Part shown: piece after piece, positions 13,084-23,949 of the stretch
How the letters are laid out: each line of letters starts with the position of its first letter
Numbering within the stretch: position 1 is the stretch's first letter
Assembly (NCBI GenBank): GCA_951812925.1
Contig: OX638368.1
Location: forward strand, 160,752,492 to 160,816,491
DNA: 64,000 nucleotides
Direction of reading: 5' to 3'
From: Calliopum simillimum
Lineage: Eukaryota > Arthropoda > Insecta > Diptera > Lauxaniidae
Notes under the pieces: model-generated
The model's database searches: none
What the model was told of the DNA's origin: nothing
Seen by the model: only the letters and a program-made list of their open reading frames with translations
Translations under genes and position numbers: made by a program

Positions 13084-13099
13084 AAGAAGAAGAAGAAGA
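13084..13099. repeat. (AAG)5 microsatellite forming the CTT tract of the hth exon acceptor
   Basis: AAGAAGAAGAAGAAG on the plus strand is CTTCTTCTTCTTCTT on the coding strand, 12 bp upstream of the CTTTTCAG acceptor. It forms most of the polypyrimidine tract, so length change here could affect splicing. Confidence 0.8.
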
Positions 13100-15320
13100 T
13101 ACAAATTTTAACCATTGACACAAATAAATGCAAATTTTTTTTTTTTTAATTTATATAGTTCTTGGCCCAAAATCAAGTGAGTAATAATGAAACTCTCAGC
13201 CAACACCACCACCAAAACGCATCATCACACATCGCATCGTATGTGTGTGCTACTGTCTTAAACTCAAGATAAATATTTGGTACTTGAAGAACTACGAATT
13301 TATTACGTTTATTTGTTTATTCGCATTTCTCTGATGCTGCTTCTACACGGACTGGCACGTCTTCCTCATCATCAAGTTGCTTCTTCAGTTTTTGGTAGCC
13401 AGCCACAAATGTCAAAGCCAAGAAAGTCAATATTTGTCAATCAGTCAGTTAACCATAAAATTAGCAGTAGAAATTATGTTATGCGTACGAAAATTACTAC
13501 ACAAAATCCGGCACATTGAAAAGGGCAGATGGGCGTGAAAGACACAGGTTAATAGTTGGTGTTTGGGTGTTTGTTGGCATGCTCGTTTGCTGCAAATCAT
13601 TCTGGACTCAAAGTGTTGACATTATCATGTAAAGTACTTTCACAAAAGGTGCAGAACATAACTTTGTTTTGGAAGGCTGGTCTTTGATACCATTAAATGC
13701 ACATACTCGCATCCAGCATATGAACCAACGGAAGTTTATAAAAGCATAGGTACACCCGGATAACCACGTTGAAGGTAAATAAAACTTGTGTGAATATTGT
13801 AATATTAAGAAGGTATAGAAAATAAATTTTTGGCAAAAATAAGTTGTTGACTGTAGAAAGGGCTCTTGAATTTCCATAATAATGATCTCTTTTATGTTCG
13901 TTCGCTTTATTTTATATATCATCTGAAAGCACCTCATTTTGTTATTTTTTTGTTTTTGTTAACACTTTAGTTAGTTTGGCGCACTTTTCACGCTGTAACT
14001 TTAACACTTTACCCAAGACACAGTCATTAATTTTGTGTCTTAGTGTTTGTTTCATGCACAACTACAAATATACACAATCTTTTACTACATTTTCGTTGGA
14101 TATTAACTTAAATTGACTTTTTTCTTTAGTTTCACTAAGGCTCTTTAGCATAAACCGGAAGTTTTCTTTGATTAATTGTTATAATCGTTGTATTTTTACT
14201 ATTGCGTTTTTTTGTTGTATTTTTTCGCTTTGTGGACAAAGTCAGCTGGTGCTGGTGTTTATTGTCTGCGAAAAAGGGTTAAGTAACAGTAATCGTAAAA
14301 TCACTCAAGTCGTTTCACTGTGGCATAATTAAATAATTATGTTAATTACTTCTTTTTCACTCACTGACTTTTTTATTTTAGAGCAAGATCTAACGACTAC
14401 TTCATACTAATATGTTACAATCCTATAGCTCAAATGATACAACGTATAATTTATCATTAAACCACAAGTTGCCCGGCGTAGATAAGTCAAAGCAAACACT
14501 ATAACTTGATATTTGTACCAAATGACGGATAGTCGTTAAAAAAAATACCTCTAAAACATTACGGCCAGAAATTCACTAGTGTGAGAAAAACGAATTTTGT
14601 TAAATGCACATGGTTTACCAGGATCTAATGAAAACTAGACTTTTACGATGAAAGCTCGTACATGCTTTGGCACTTGGGATGTCCGAAGTCCAGAAAAAGG
14701 TCGTTAAAGAAGGAAATCCAAGAGAAATATATGGCTGTGATTTTCCAAAAAGTTTACCATTGAATGTCCTTGGGCTCAAAACCGATTTCAAATTCTATTT
14801 TATACTGATACTTTACAAGAGCTTTTATAAGAATAACTTAAAAAAAAAACAATTATTAATATTTAAGTATGTATGTAAAAAAGTCATTCTCCGTCCTATC
14901 CCTAACCGCTTCTTAATGCACTTAATTTGAACGTTTCGCACATTACGTATATTTAAGCTATAGAATTGACAAACATAGAAGTTGGACCCTCATATGAGAC
15001 TATCGCCGCTCAGTTTTTCTTTTTCTAACTGTAAATTATTTGAATATTGAGTAAATAAAGAACTGAAATTCAAGCAAAAGAGAAGATTTAGTGCATTTTC
15101 ATCTAAGTCAGTTTTGGTTTTTCGATAGTGAGTGTGTGTCATTCTTTGCGTAAGTTCTTTTAATACTACTATATATATTCTTTTATCTTTATATAATTTA
15201 ATCGATAAACAATTAGAGGGGCTATCCACTTTCATTTTTTTTGTGATATTACTGTTTTTGCAACATTTTGTCATTCTCCGCATAATAATTCTCCACCTGT
15301 TTTTTTCTTGTTAGTTTTGC
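13100..15320. other. Non-coding intronic stretch
   Basis: Mostly AT-rich single-copy-looking sequence, with (ACC)-type repeats near 13,203-13,214. The frames at 13,608-13,937 and 14,990-15,283 are minus-strand chance openings with no conserved motif. Confidence 0.45.
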
Positions 15321-15324
15321 TTAA

Positions 15325-16340
15325 CCCATTAATGCCCAACGAGAACCACAGTACATACGATGCTGAAATTTTCAGGAGTTAGCCTCCTAGACTTAAGCTA
15401 TGTTTATGAAAAAAAAATTTTACCGAGTCTTGGTTAGGAACGGCTCAAAGACTGGGTGCCGTAAGGCACCGCTGGGCGTTCATATACATTTGCTTTTTTT
15501 TATGTAACAGGAAAAATTTTCTGTTTTTAGTAAAAAATGTCCTGATATGTACTTCAAAGAATTAAATTATATATTGTTTATCACCCACTAGTCAAAAGAA
15601 AGCTATAAACTTAGATTATAGCATAATTAAGGAGAAAAGTAGTAGTATGTTCGACTGTAAGGATTAAATCCTTCTGAGTCGAAAGTCTTGTTAGCAAATG
15701 CAATAAAGCATTCAAATGGCTCTTTCATTAAAACTTATTCCCTAAAAGTCAAACATAAAAACCCAACATGTAGATTTTATACTATACAAATTGTGTTGTG
15801 ATGAGAGTTAACACCCACTTAGATACACAATTTATTGTAGGCTAATGCCCAGCGGTGCCGTACGGCACATAGAGAAACAATAACTTTTGTGCTAGGTAAT
15901 GCCCAGCAATGCCATATGGCACTCAGAATAAAATTCCTAGCCAGCGCCCAGCGGTGCCATATAGCACTTTGGTTTTTCAAATCATCACAACGGATTTTGT
16001 TGATTTTTACTTCAAAATACTCATCAGTCTTTTTAAAATAAAACTATTTACAAAAAGATTCAAAATATATGACTAACTAACTATAAAAGTTGATTCCTTA
16101 CCTCAAGTCATACGGTATCAAAATATTTTTCACTTTTCTGCCAACAAGCAATCAAATAACGATAACTACCACGAACACTTGACATAAACAAACGAAAAAA
16201 CAATTTCCAATAGCTGGAAAAATAACCAAATTCTTATTTTTTTAAGTTTTAAAAGTCGTATCTTGTTTTGATTAATTTTAAATCATTTTTAAAGTTGACT
16301 TAGTTTTGGGTGCCGTATGGCACCGCTGGGCACTAATGGG
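15325..16340. mobile_element. piggyBac-type non-autonomous element, 1,016 bp, TTAA flanks
   Basis: The left end TTAA|CCCATTAATGCCCA (TTAA at 15,321-15,324) and the right end, reverse-complemented, TTAA|CCCATTAGTGCCCA (TTAA at 16,341-16,344) are inverted with one mismatch in 14. A TTAA target with CCC-starting ends is the piggyBac signature. Inside are five copies of a box with a GTGCC...GGCAC palindrome joined to CGCTGGGC, at about 15,447, 15,845, 15,899, 15,945 and 16,308. No transposase frame is present, so it would depend on a full-length relative. Confidence 0.85.
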
Positions 16341-16344
16341 TTAA

Positions 16345-18290
16345 ACCATACATTAAAAAAAAAAATAAAAATAATAATGTCATAAAAACTTAAATAAACT
16401 TTCCCAAAATCCAGCATAAATTTTTAGGGTTGCCATCTGGTTATATTCGAAAATCTTATATAATTCTTACTTTTTTTGATTAAATTGAAAATTTTGGTTT
16501 CAGAACCGCTCAGATAAAATTTTCTGAAATTAAACAATTGTTGCCATTCAGTTTTTTTTTGCTTAAATCAAATTTTTAACAACTTAAACTATTAATTTTT
16601 AGTGTGTTATTATAATGGCGGATGTTAAGATAAGTAAGATTTAAAATAAATTTTCGAAAAAAACTATCTGGAAACCCTTAAAATATATACTGGATTTATC
16701 TAAAGTTTATTTAAGTGTTTTGAGCCTAAAATTTTATTTTAATTTTTAAAACATATTGTTTGAACAAAATATACAAAAAAAGAAGCACATGACAACCCTG
16801 AAAGCTTATGTTCATTTTTGGAAAATATTCCAGAAGTTAAGGTCATCATATTCTATTGCTTCAAATAATAAAAAAATAAAAAATATAGGTTGGAACAAAA
16901 AAAGACATGTTTTGGTACATTTTTCGAAGATTTACCCACATGACCACCTCAATACTACGTATACAATTAAGTAGGAAACTTCAATTTTGAAGCTTCGAAT
17001 AACATAATTCAATTTTAAAATTTTTGAAAAATTTTAATTCGCACTGATTTTTGACTTTTCACGGTGCGACTTTTGTGAACTCTGGTCTGACAGAATTGTG
17101 CACAAAACCATGAAGAGTATAATAGGCTACTTATTAGAAGAATGATTACTTAGGATTTACCTAGTTAAAGTATTGAAGTGACGATTTAAATCTTCACATT
17201 CTAAGGAAAGCATGGAAAAATTTGACGAAATTCGAAGGTGAAGTACAACCACTAAACCAATAATTGTTAAGTCCTTTATCTTAATATACTGATCAACAAG
17301 ACTTTACTATTTTAGTCCCTCGGTGTGTTCAGTTTTATATTTTGATAGACATTACAGAGAAAAAGTGAGAGTATGTATAGTTGAAATTTGCTTTATATTA
17401 TCATTTATATGTTTAATTTGTATAAAAAAAGAAGGCCCGCGTTGTTTTTTTCTTTTAATTTATTTCATTAAATAAATTCAATCTTCCCTTTTATTATTTT
17501 TGTATTAACATTTATTTATTATTGGCTTTAGTAGTAATTTTTTTTTTGTTATACTTTTGCGCAAATAAATAAAAGAAAACGTAGAGAGAAAACCAAAAAA
17601 AAAAAAATTATTGCAAAAACTAAGAAAAATTCTACAATTGCGCAAAATTCCAATTTGCAGTAAATTTTGCGATTTTCCATGTCGTCTGCTGTGTTACTCG
17701 TAGTTTTCCTCCATCCAACCTAAAGTTTTTCCTTAGTTTTATTGCTTCTGTTTTCTCCCTACTGCTGCTTGTCTTCATCATTTTTCCGAGCAATAAGCTT
17801 TTCTTTTCGTCCTTTTCATTCTCTACATACCGCATATTTTGCAGTATTTCGTTAGTGCTTCCTCGGCTTCCTTCCTCTTTTGATTATTTTGCTGATTTTT
17901 TCCTTTTTAACCACAACAACGACAAAATATCGTATTTTATTTGTAAATACGAGTAGATTCTGTTTTTATATGTATTTTTTTTATTTTTAAGTTCTTTAGT
18001 CGGTTTTTACTTATTTTTTTTTTAATGTTTTTGTTATTTCAGCTGGAAAAGTTTTTGTTAACCTTTCATTTTGCAAACGTTTTTTTTTTTTTTTTTCAAA
18101 TAGCATTTTCCACAAAATATATATTTTGTTTTATCGTATAAAATTGAAATAGCGCGCAGACATTAATATTTTTGGGGTTTTCTTAATTATTTTTCTGAAA
18201 AATGTTTCCAAGTTTAATTAAGTAACTCAACAAATTCATGTAATCGATAAATTTTTCTCAAATATTGCATGATATGAAAGTATAAGAAAC
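16345..18290. other. Non-coding, very AT-rich intronic stretch
   Basis: Contains TAGGGTTGCCATCTGG at 16,427 and, inverted, GACAACCCTG at 16,791-16,800, a possible but weak MITE of about 375 bp. 17,420-18,120 is poly-T/A-rich. No gene recognised. Confidence 0.4.
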
Positions 18291-18296
18291 CTGATA

Positions 18297-19342
18297 ACAC
18301 TGGTCTACACGATTTTCGACTGGACCAACCAAATAGTGTTCCTAGATTATTTGGTGCGCTGAATTCGAATCTGCAATTGGTTTTTCTCTATCAGGTCATG
18401 TTTTGGAGATAATCGACCTTTTCGATTTTTGAGGTTATAGCTCCATTTTTTCGAACATATTTTGAGAAACCCAATTTCGATCGAATATATTTTTACTTTT
18501 TTATAGAGAAAAATTCTTAAACTTTCAACAAGTGTACCAATATCTAAGATCCGATTCAAATTGGCTGAGTTATAGCAACGAAAAGTTCATTTTTATAGTT
18601 GTTTTTACACTTTTTCGTGTTTAAGCCAAATTAATCACGGTGGTTTTGCCAGTAGCTTATACAAATATATATTTTTTATATTTTAGTTTAATAGTGTATT
18701 TAATTACAAATATGTGAAGTTCAACTTTAGCAAAATCGGATCATTTTTTAAAAAGTAATTAAGGTTTTAGTGAAATAAGACCATTTCGATTTTGAATGAA
18801 TTTGTTCAACAAAAATTTAAAAATAATTTGTGTTTTCTATGAAAATCGAAATGGTCTTATTTCACTAAAACCTTAATCACTTTTTAAAAAATGATCCGAT
18901 TTTACTAAAATTGAACTCCAAATATTTGTAATAAAATACACTATTGAACTAAAATATAAAAAATATATATTTGTATAAGCTACTGGCAAAAAAACAGTGT
19001 TTAATTTGGCTTAAGCACGAAAAAGTGTAACAAACTACTATAAAAATGAACTTTTCGTTACTATAACTCAGCCAATTGGAATCGGATCTTAGATATTGGT
19101 ACATTTGTCAAAAGTTTAAGAATTTTTCTCTATAACAGTGTATTCGATCGAAATTGGGTTTCTCAAAATATGTTCGAAAAAATGGAGCTATAACCTCAAA
19201 AATCAAAAAGGTCAATTATCTCCAAAACCTGACCTGATAGAGAAAAACCGATTGCAGATTCGAATTCAGTGCACCCAAATTACTTAGGAAACATCATTCT
19301 CTTCTCCAGTCGAAATCTTTTTCGAAATTTGTCGACCAGTGT
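18297..19342. mobile_element. Large foldback (hairpin) element, 1.05 kb
   Basis: The arm 18,297-18,794 is repeated in inverse at 18,841-19,342 with about 46 bp of loop. Matching blocks run the whole length: ACACTGGTC at the tip, CGACTGGA, GAATTCGAATCTGCAAT, TTTTTCTCTATCAGGTCA, ATGGAGCTATAACCTCAAA (inverse), CAATATCTAAGATCCGATT and TGGTCTTATTTCACTAAAACC near the loop. Divergence is a few percent to about ten percent by eye, with small indels. No coding capacity. The flanks do not give a clear target duplication. Transcribed in the hth intron it would form about 500 bp of duplex. Confidence 0.9.
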
Positions 19343-19344
19343 AA

Positions 19345-20390
19345 TTAATCTTTTCTACATTCTATGATTATCCTGAGGTTAGCAAAATTTTAAACTTGGA
19401 TCTTCAAAATTCTTCGAGGAATCAAAAAAAATTAAGTCTGGAAATTCTTTAATGCCATAAGTATAAAAACCCAAATGATTTTTTTAGAGAAAGGTTTTTA
19501 TTTTTTCAGTGAATTAATTGTAAATTTAAATTTTTAAAAGTGTTTTTCTCAGCAAATGACCAATATGTACGGTTCCTCAAAATAAAGCTATGTATTCAAT
19601 ATTGATATATTGACAATTGTTTAAGACATAACCAATGCCATTTATGACTCAAGAACTCATTATTTCTTTTGTCAACTTAAGCCAAACAAATTGGTCATGA
19701 ATTAAATATTTCTCATACATACATATTTATATGAGTCCACGAATATACATATTTAATTGTTAAGCGTAAGAGGTATCCACTTAAAAAAAAAAAAAAAATG
19801 AAGAACGACTGATTATATATTGAATAAATACGCAAATAATTGTCGACATTTATCAGCAGCCAGTGCTACCAACTTAGCGAGATAATGCACCAGGTATGCC
19901 AGAGCATTGTCAACAAAACGTGCTTTATTAATTACAACAACTTGATTACAATTGTGCATTGCTATTTTTGTTGTTGTTGCTGTCATTGCGGTTGCAAAAA
20001 TTTATATAATGCAACGTTTATTTAGTTAACTATTTTATTTATGACTGTAGTTGCCATGATTATCAAGATAAGCTCACAAGATTCGAGTCAGGCCGGCCGG
20101 CCAGAGCCTTGAAGCTTTTAATAAATCAATTTTGTACGAGTTTTTCCAATTGTTGTTATTGATGCTGATGATGATGTTGTTGCTGTTGTTGTTGTTGTTG
20201 CAACAGCCAGCACAAGCACCAAAAGCGAGTTTTGCATTTTTGGCGCTTGCAACAAAACGCAAAAGATGAAACCATAGGAACGAAAGAGGCCATGACAGCA
20301 GCAGAAGCTCTATACCACCAATATTATTTATTGCGCGCACATAACAGATGACGCTGTCCACCTTTTAATCGCTGCTGGAATTAAATAAAA
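19345..20390. other. Non-coding intronic stretch
   Basis: Holds a poly-A run at 19,783-19,798 and a GTT/GAT trinucleotide tract at 20,161-20,200. The reading frame over this tract (minus, 20,074-20,361) is poly-Asn from the repeat. No gene recognised. Confidence 0.5.
20161..20200. repeat. Compound GAT/GTT trinucleotide microsatellite
   Basis: GATGCTGATGATGATG followed by GTTGTTGCTGTTGTTG and further GTT units. A simple repeat of the kind common in fly introns. Confidence 0.9.
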
Positions 20391-20394
20391 GATT

Positions 20395-21083
20395 AGTGTT
20401 GCCACTAGAAAAATACCAAATTCCTCAAAAAAAATTCGCAGTTTTGAAATAAATTCCTAATTTTTAATTATAATCAGCCCTTGAAACTTTTATACTTTTG
20501 TTCAAAAAGTTTTGAAAAACTTTTACTTGAAAAGTTCCTTTCAAAAGTTTATTTGGAAAAACTTTCAACTTTGTTTTAAAGTGCTTAAGCTTTTAATCTT
20601 AAAAATTTTGTTTAAAAGTTTTTTTTCAACTTTTGTTTTTAATAGTCTTTCATAAAAACTTGTCATTTAAAAGTTTTTTTCAAATAAAGTTGAAATTCTG
20701 AAAGAGCACATCGAAATCTATAAAATAACTCATTCGCAAAAATCCCGCAAAACTTTCCACTTAACATCATTTTATCCTCCCAAATGATTGTACTATTACA
20801 GGTTAGGTCAGAAATATGAGTTTTTTCACCAAAAGAAATTTCTAACTAAAATCTTTGTCTTTAACTATTAAGCATTAACCATTTCATTAAATTTGTTATT
20901 TTTTCTTTAATTAAATTAAAATAGTTTTAAAACTCTGACAAAAAAACTGCAATTCAGTAACATTCTAGATTTTTTCAGTAAGAAATTTCTGGAGAAATCC
21001 TCAACAAAAACTACACAAAAAATCCTTGTAGTGCAAATAAAATTTATTAAATTTTATGCAATTACTCTCAAAGTGGCAACACT
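20395..21083. mobile_element. Candidate MITE with AGTGTTGCCAC inverted ends, about 690 bp
   Basis: AGTGTTGCCAC at 20,395-20,405 and GTGGCAACACT at 21,073-21,083 are perfect inverse copies. AGTGTTGCCA-type ends are frequent in hAT and Transib-like elements. The interior has many AAAAGTTTT-type repeats (20,500-20,700) and no frame. No target duplication was seen, so superfamily is unassigned. Confidence 0.5.
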
Positions 21084-21089
21084 GACTGA

Positions 21090-22950
21090 CAGAGGTACCA
21101 AAGTTTTTAAAAATTTTTATTAATTTTTCACTTTGTCAATTATTTTATCATAAAACTGACATCTCGTCGCTAAACATTTCGGGTGGCATTTCGTATGTTT
21201 ATTCAAGAAATTAATTTTGACACCGCTGTGTCGTTCGAACGACCGACCACCAACTGTCGAGAGCGTTTTTTATTATTTAATTTTTTTATTTATTAATAAA
21301 TCTTTTATTATTCTTTCTTGTGTTTGCTGTCAACTGCGTTTTTCTTTTTTTCTGTGTCTTGCCAGTTTCTTAAGGTGGAGGAGAGCGACGAGCACATTCA
21401 TTCTTCGGCTTTGCTTGAAGCTCAAAAGCCCCTGAAGACTGCTGCTCAAGTGGGCTTCAGCTTTTTCAAGACTTGAGCTTGTGTGCCTCAAGTGTTTGTT
21501 TTGATTCAACGAGTGGAGAGTGAAAAAACACGCTTTTGACTTTTAAGTTTACGTTACGCTTTGTTTGGTGCGCTTTTCTATGTAAGTGTCAAACCTCCCA
21601 TGAAGTCGGATACTTGAAACACTCAACGGTGCAATGAAAGCATAAGAAGAAGAAGAAGAAGAAAACGAAGAAAAAATATTAAAAGGAAGCGACAGCGTTG
21701 GTAAACAATTTTGCTTGAAAAATCGTAGGGCTCAATAGGCTATTTTGTAGACTAAATTGAGTTTATTATTTGTAATGCAATTTATTTTATGATTCATTTT
21801 GGCAAATTAAATATTCGCCAATCAAAAATGACTCACTGGGCAGAGTCCCCAAACGATTTTTTAAGGCTGAAATTTACATGAACACTTGTGAAAACTTTAC
21901 AATTGCCCACGCAGTTACTCTTTGTTTTTAAATAAAAACCGACGCCAATATTTATAAACTACAATACTCACCACACTACACCACACTATACCATACCACA
22001 TCGCACCCTAACATATACTATACTAGACTAACCAGGTTCGCTTGTACCCATCCATGGACTTTCCCTCGATCCTCTTTGGATGGCTTAATGACTGACATGC
22101 GATTGGCATGATCTTGTGTAAACATTTAAATGAAGTAAACGTAGAGACAGATAGAAAGAGCGAGAGGATCAGAAAAGAAGAAAAAACAATAAATGAAAAT
22201 GTTTAGTTTATTTAAAAACTAATTGAAATTATGGCATCGGGTACTTGAAATCTCGATTTTTGAGTAACACACTGAGGGTGGGTGGCAAATATTGTTGACG
22301 CATGCTTTCAAATTTTAAATTATGGCATTTTAAACAAATTTACAATTTATAATGTAATGGAACAAGAACGCGAACCAAATGCATTTCACAAACGTAATCT
22401 CTGCGGTACTATTTATAGCATATGAGGGGGAAAACACTTGAAAGAAATTCTTAAGTTATGAGCTGAAAATCCATTTGTACATGATTGCGTTGAACTGCTT
22501 TGTTTGGGTATTGAAAATGCATTCCTTAACAATCTGCGAAAGTGCTATAGAAATGCACCACTTTTGCTTGACATTTAAGTGGTAATGGTACTTTAAGAGT
22601 TCTTGTTAAATTAAATAGAATATTATTCTTGGAAAAGCAAAATTGCTTATAGTGGTAAATTATTAGTAATCAAATCATTTTTGCACAGAACCTAACTTTT
22701 CCGTTAAGCATTTGTAATCTTGGAGACCGACAAGTACAAATTCTACTCAGATCACATATGAAGTTCTATTTACGTTCTTTATTGTTTGTCATTGGGCGCA
22801 ACCAGTTGTCTCCTTATGCATTATATTGCGGTCAGAAAAAGGTCAATTGTCTTCTTATGCATTACATTCGGAGCAGAAAACCATTACTTATAAATTCCAA
22901 AGAACTAATTTTAATACATAAATTTTTACAGAAAAACATCAAAAGATTTC
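21090..22950. other. Non-coding intronic stretch
   Basis: 21,180-21,700 is less AT-rich and single-copy-looking, with an (AAG)n tract at 21,643-21,664. 21,963-22,025 is a loose run of CCACACTA-like units. No gene recognised. Confidence 0.45.
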
Positions 22951-22954
22951 AAAG

Positions 22955-23230
22955 AGGAATGTGCTAAAGACTTTGTGCATTATGTTTTGGGTTCGATCCT
23001 CAGTGCGGATGAAATTTTTTTTATTAATTTTTTTATTATTTTATATGTCGGCTTATTGGACACATGTTTCATTTTCCGCTGCGAAGACTCTTCAGACAAA
23101 TTGTGTACAAATTAATGGAAATCCAAAAATTGGGATTGAAAATCATCGAGTGATGGATTTGAACCCGGGTCTCCCCACGTAGTGCAAGTCATTTCACCAA
23201 TACACTATCGATTGCTCTTCTTTACAGCCG
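22955..23230. repeat. SINE-like segment with tRNA-type box motifs facing each other
   Basis: On the plus strand GGTTCGATCC at 22,991-23,000 matches a tRNA B-box. On the minus strand, reading from 23,220 down, TAGTGTATTGG (A-box-like) is followed about 35 bp later by GGTTCAAATCC (B-box) at 23,157-23,167. The two halves point towards each other. Neither folds into an obvious functional tRNA cloverleaf, so I call them tRNA-derived repeat sequence rather than tRNA genes. Confidence 0.4.
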
Positions 23231-23624
23231 ACTAAATGCCAAACAGTACGTAGTCAGTAACGTTATAACTTCACTGATACAATCCACACACAATTGGACC
23301 TTTTTTGGTACTAATGATGGATTATGCATTACATTCGGACCATTTTTGTAAGAACTAATAATTTAAGTAAATTTATTCTAGTTTTTGGGTGTAGTCAGTT
23401 ATGGTTTACTTATAAAGTAATTAGACCAAAGATGGGACTATTGAAACAATGTCTTCACCATTCCCACCGGGTAATCTTCGAAAGGAAGTTTTAAAAATTT
23501 TATTATGTTCTAAAGCTTGCTTCAAAAAATGCAGTGGTTTTAGTGAAACCACTTTTTATATTTTCAAAACATTGGAAAAAAAGAATTTCGTGTTTTGTTT
23601 TATCAACGGACGTTTCCGAAGAAA

Positions 23625-23943
23625 CTTTGGAAAAATAAATGACACAAAACCTCACTGGGTAATATATTTAAGTAATGACAAAAAATCACTTAAATCGTAT
23701 TAACGGTTCCCGAGTTATTAAGGTTTCCCGGACAAACCCGAGGGAAATTTGAAAAATTAATTTCACAAAATTCCACCGGACAACATATCCACGCATACAA
23801 AAAAATCGTTCAAATCGGGCTGGCTAGGTATCTCGGACAAAGCCAGGGGAATCTTGAAAAAATAAGTTTCATAGGACCTCAACTAAAAAAAAAAATTACA
23901 AAAATCGGATGAATGGTTCTCGAGTAGTAGAGTTTTATAAATT
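23625..23943. repeat. Three degenerate tandem units of about 110 bp
   Basis: Three successive blocks share GAAAAAATAAGTTTC-like starts, CCTCA/CCACC..., a CAAAAAAATCGTTCAAATCG-like middle and a GGTTCCCGAGTTAT- or GGTATCTCGGACAA-like end. Copies are diverged. This is probably part of an old transposon tail. Confidence 0.55.
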
Positions 23944-23949
23944 TTCCGT

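Noticed and set aside
16427..16800. Possible MITE with AGGGTTGCCA-type ends
   Set aside because: Ends match only over about ten bases with mismatches and no target duplication; kept as a remark only.
22991..23167. tRNA genes suggested by B-box matches
   Set aside because: No complete cloverleaf or matching acceptor stem; better explained as SINE-like sequence.
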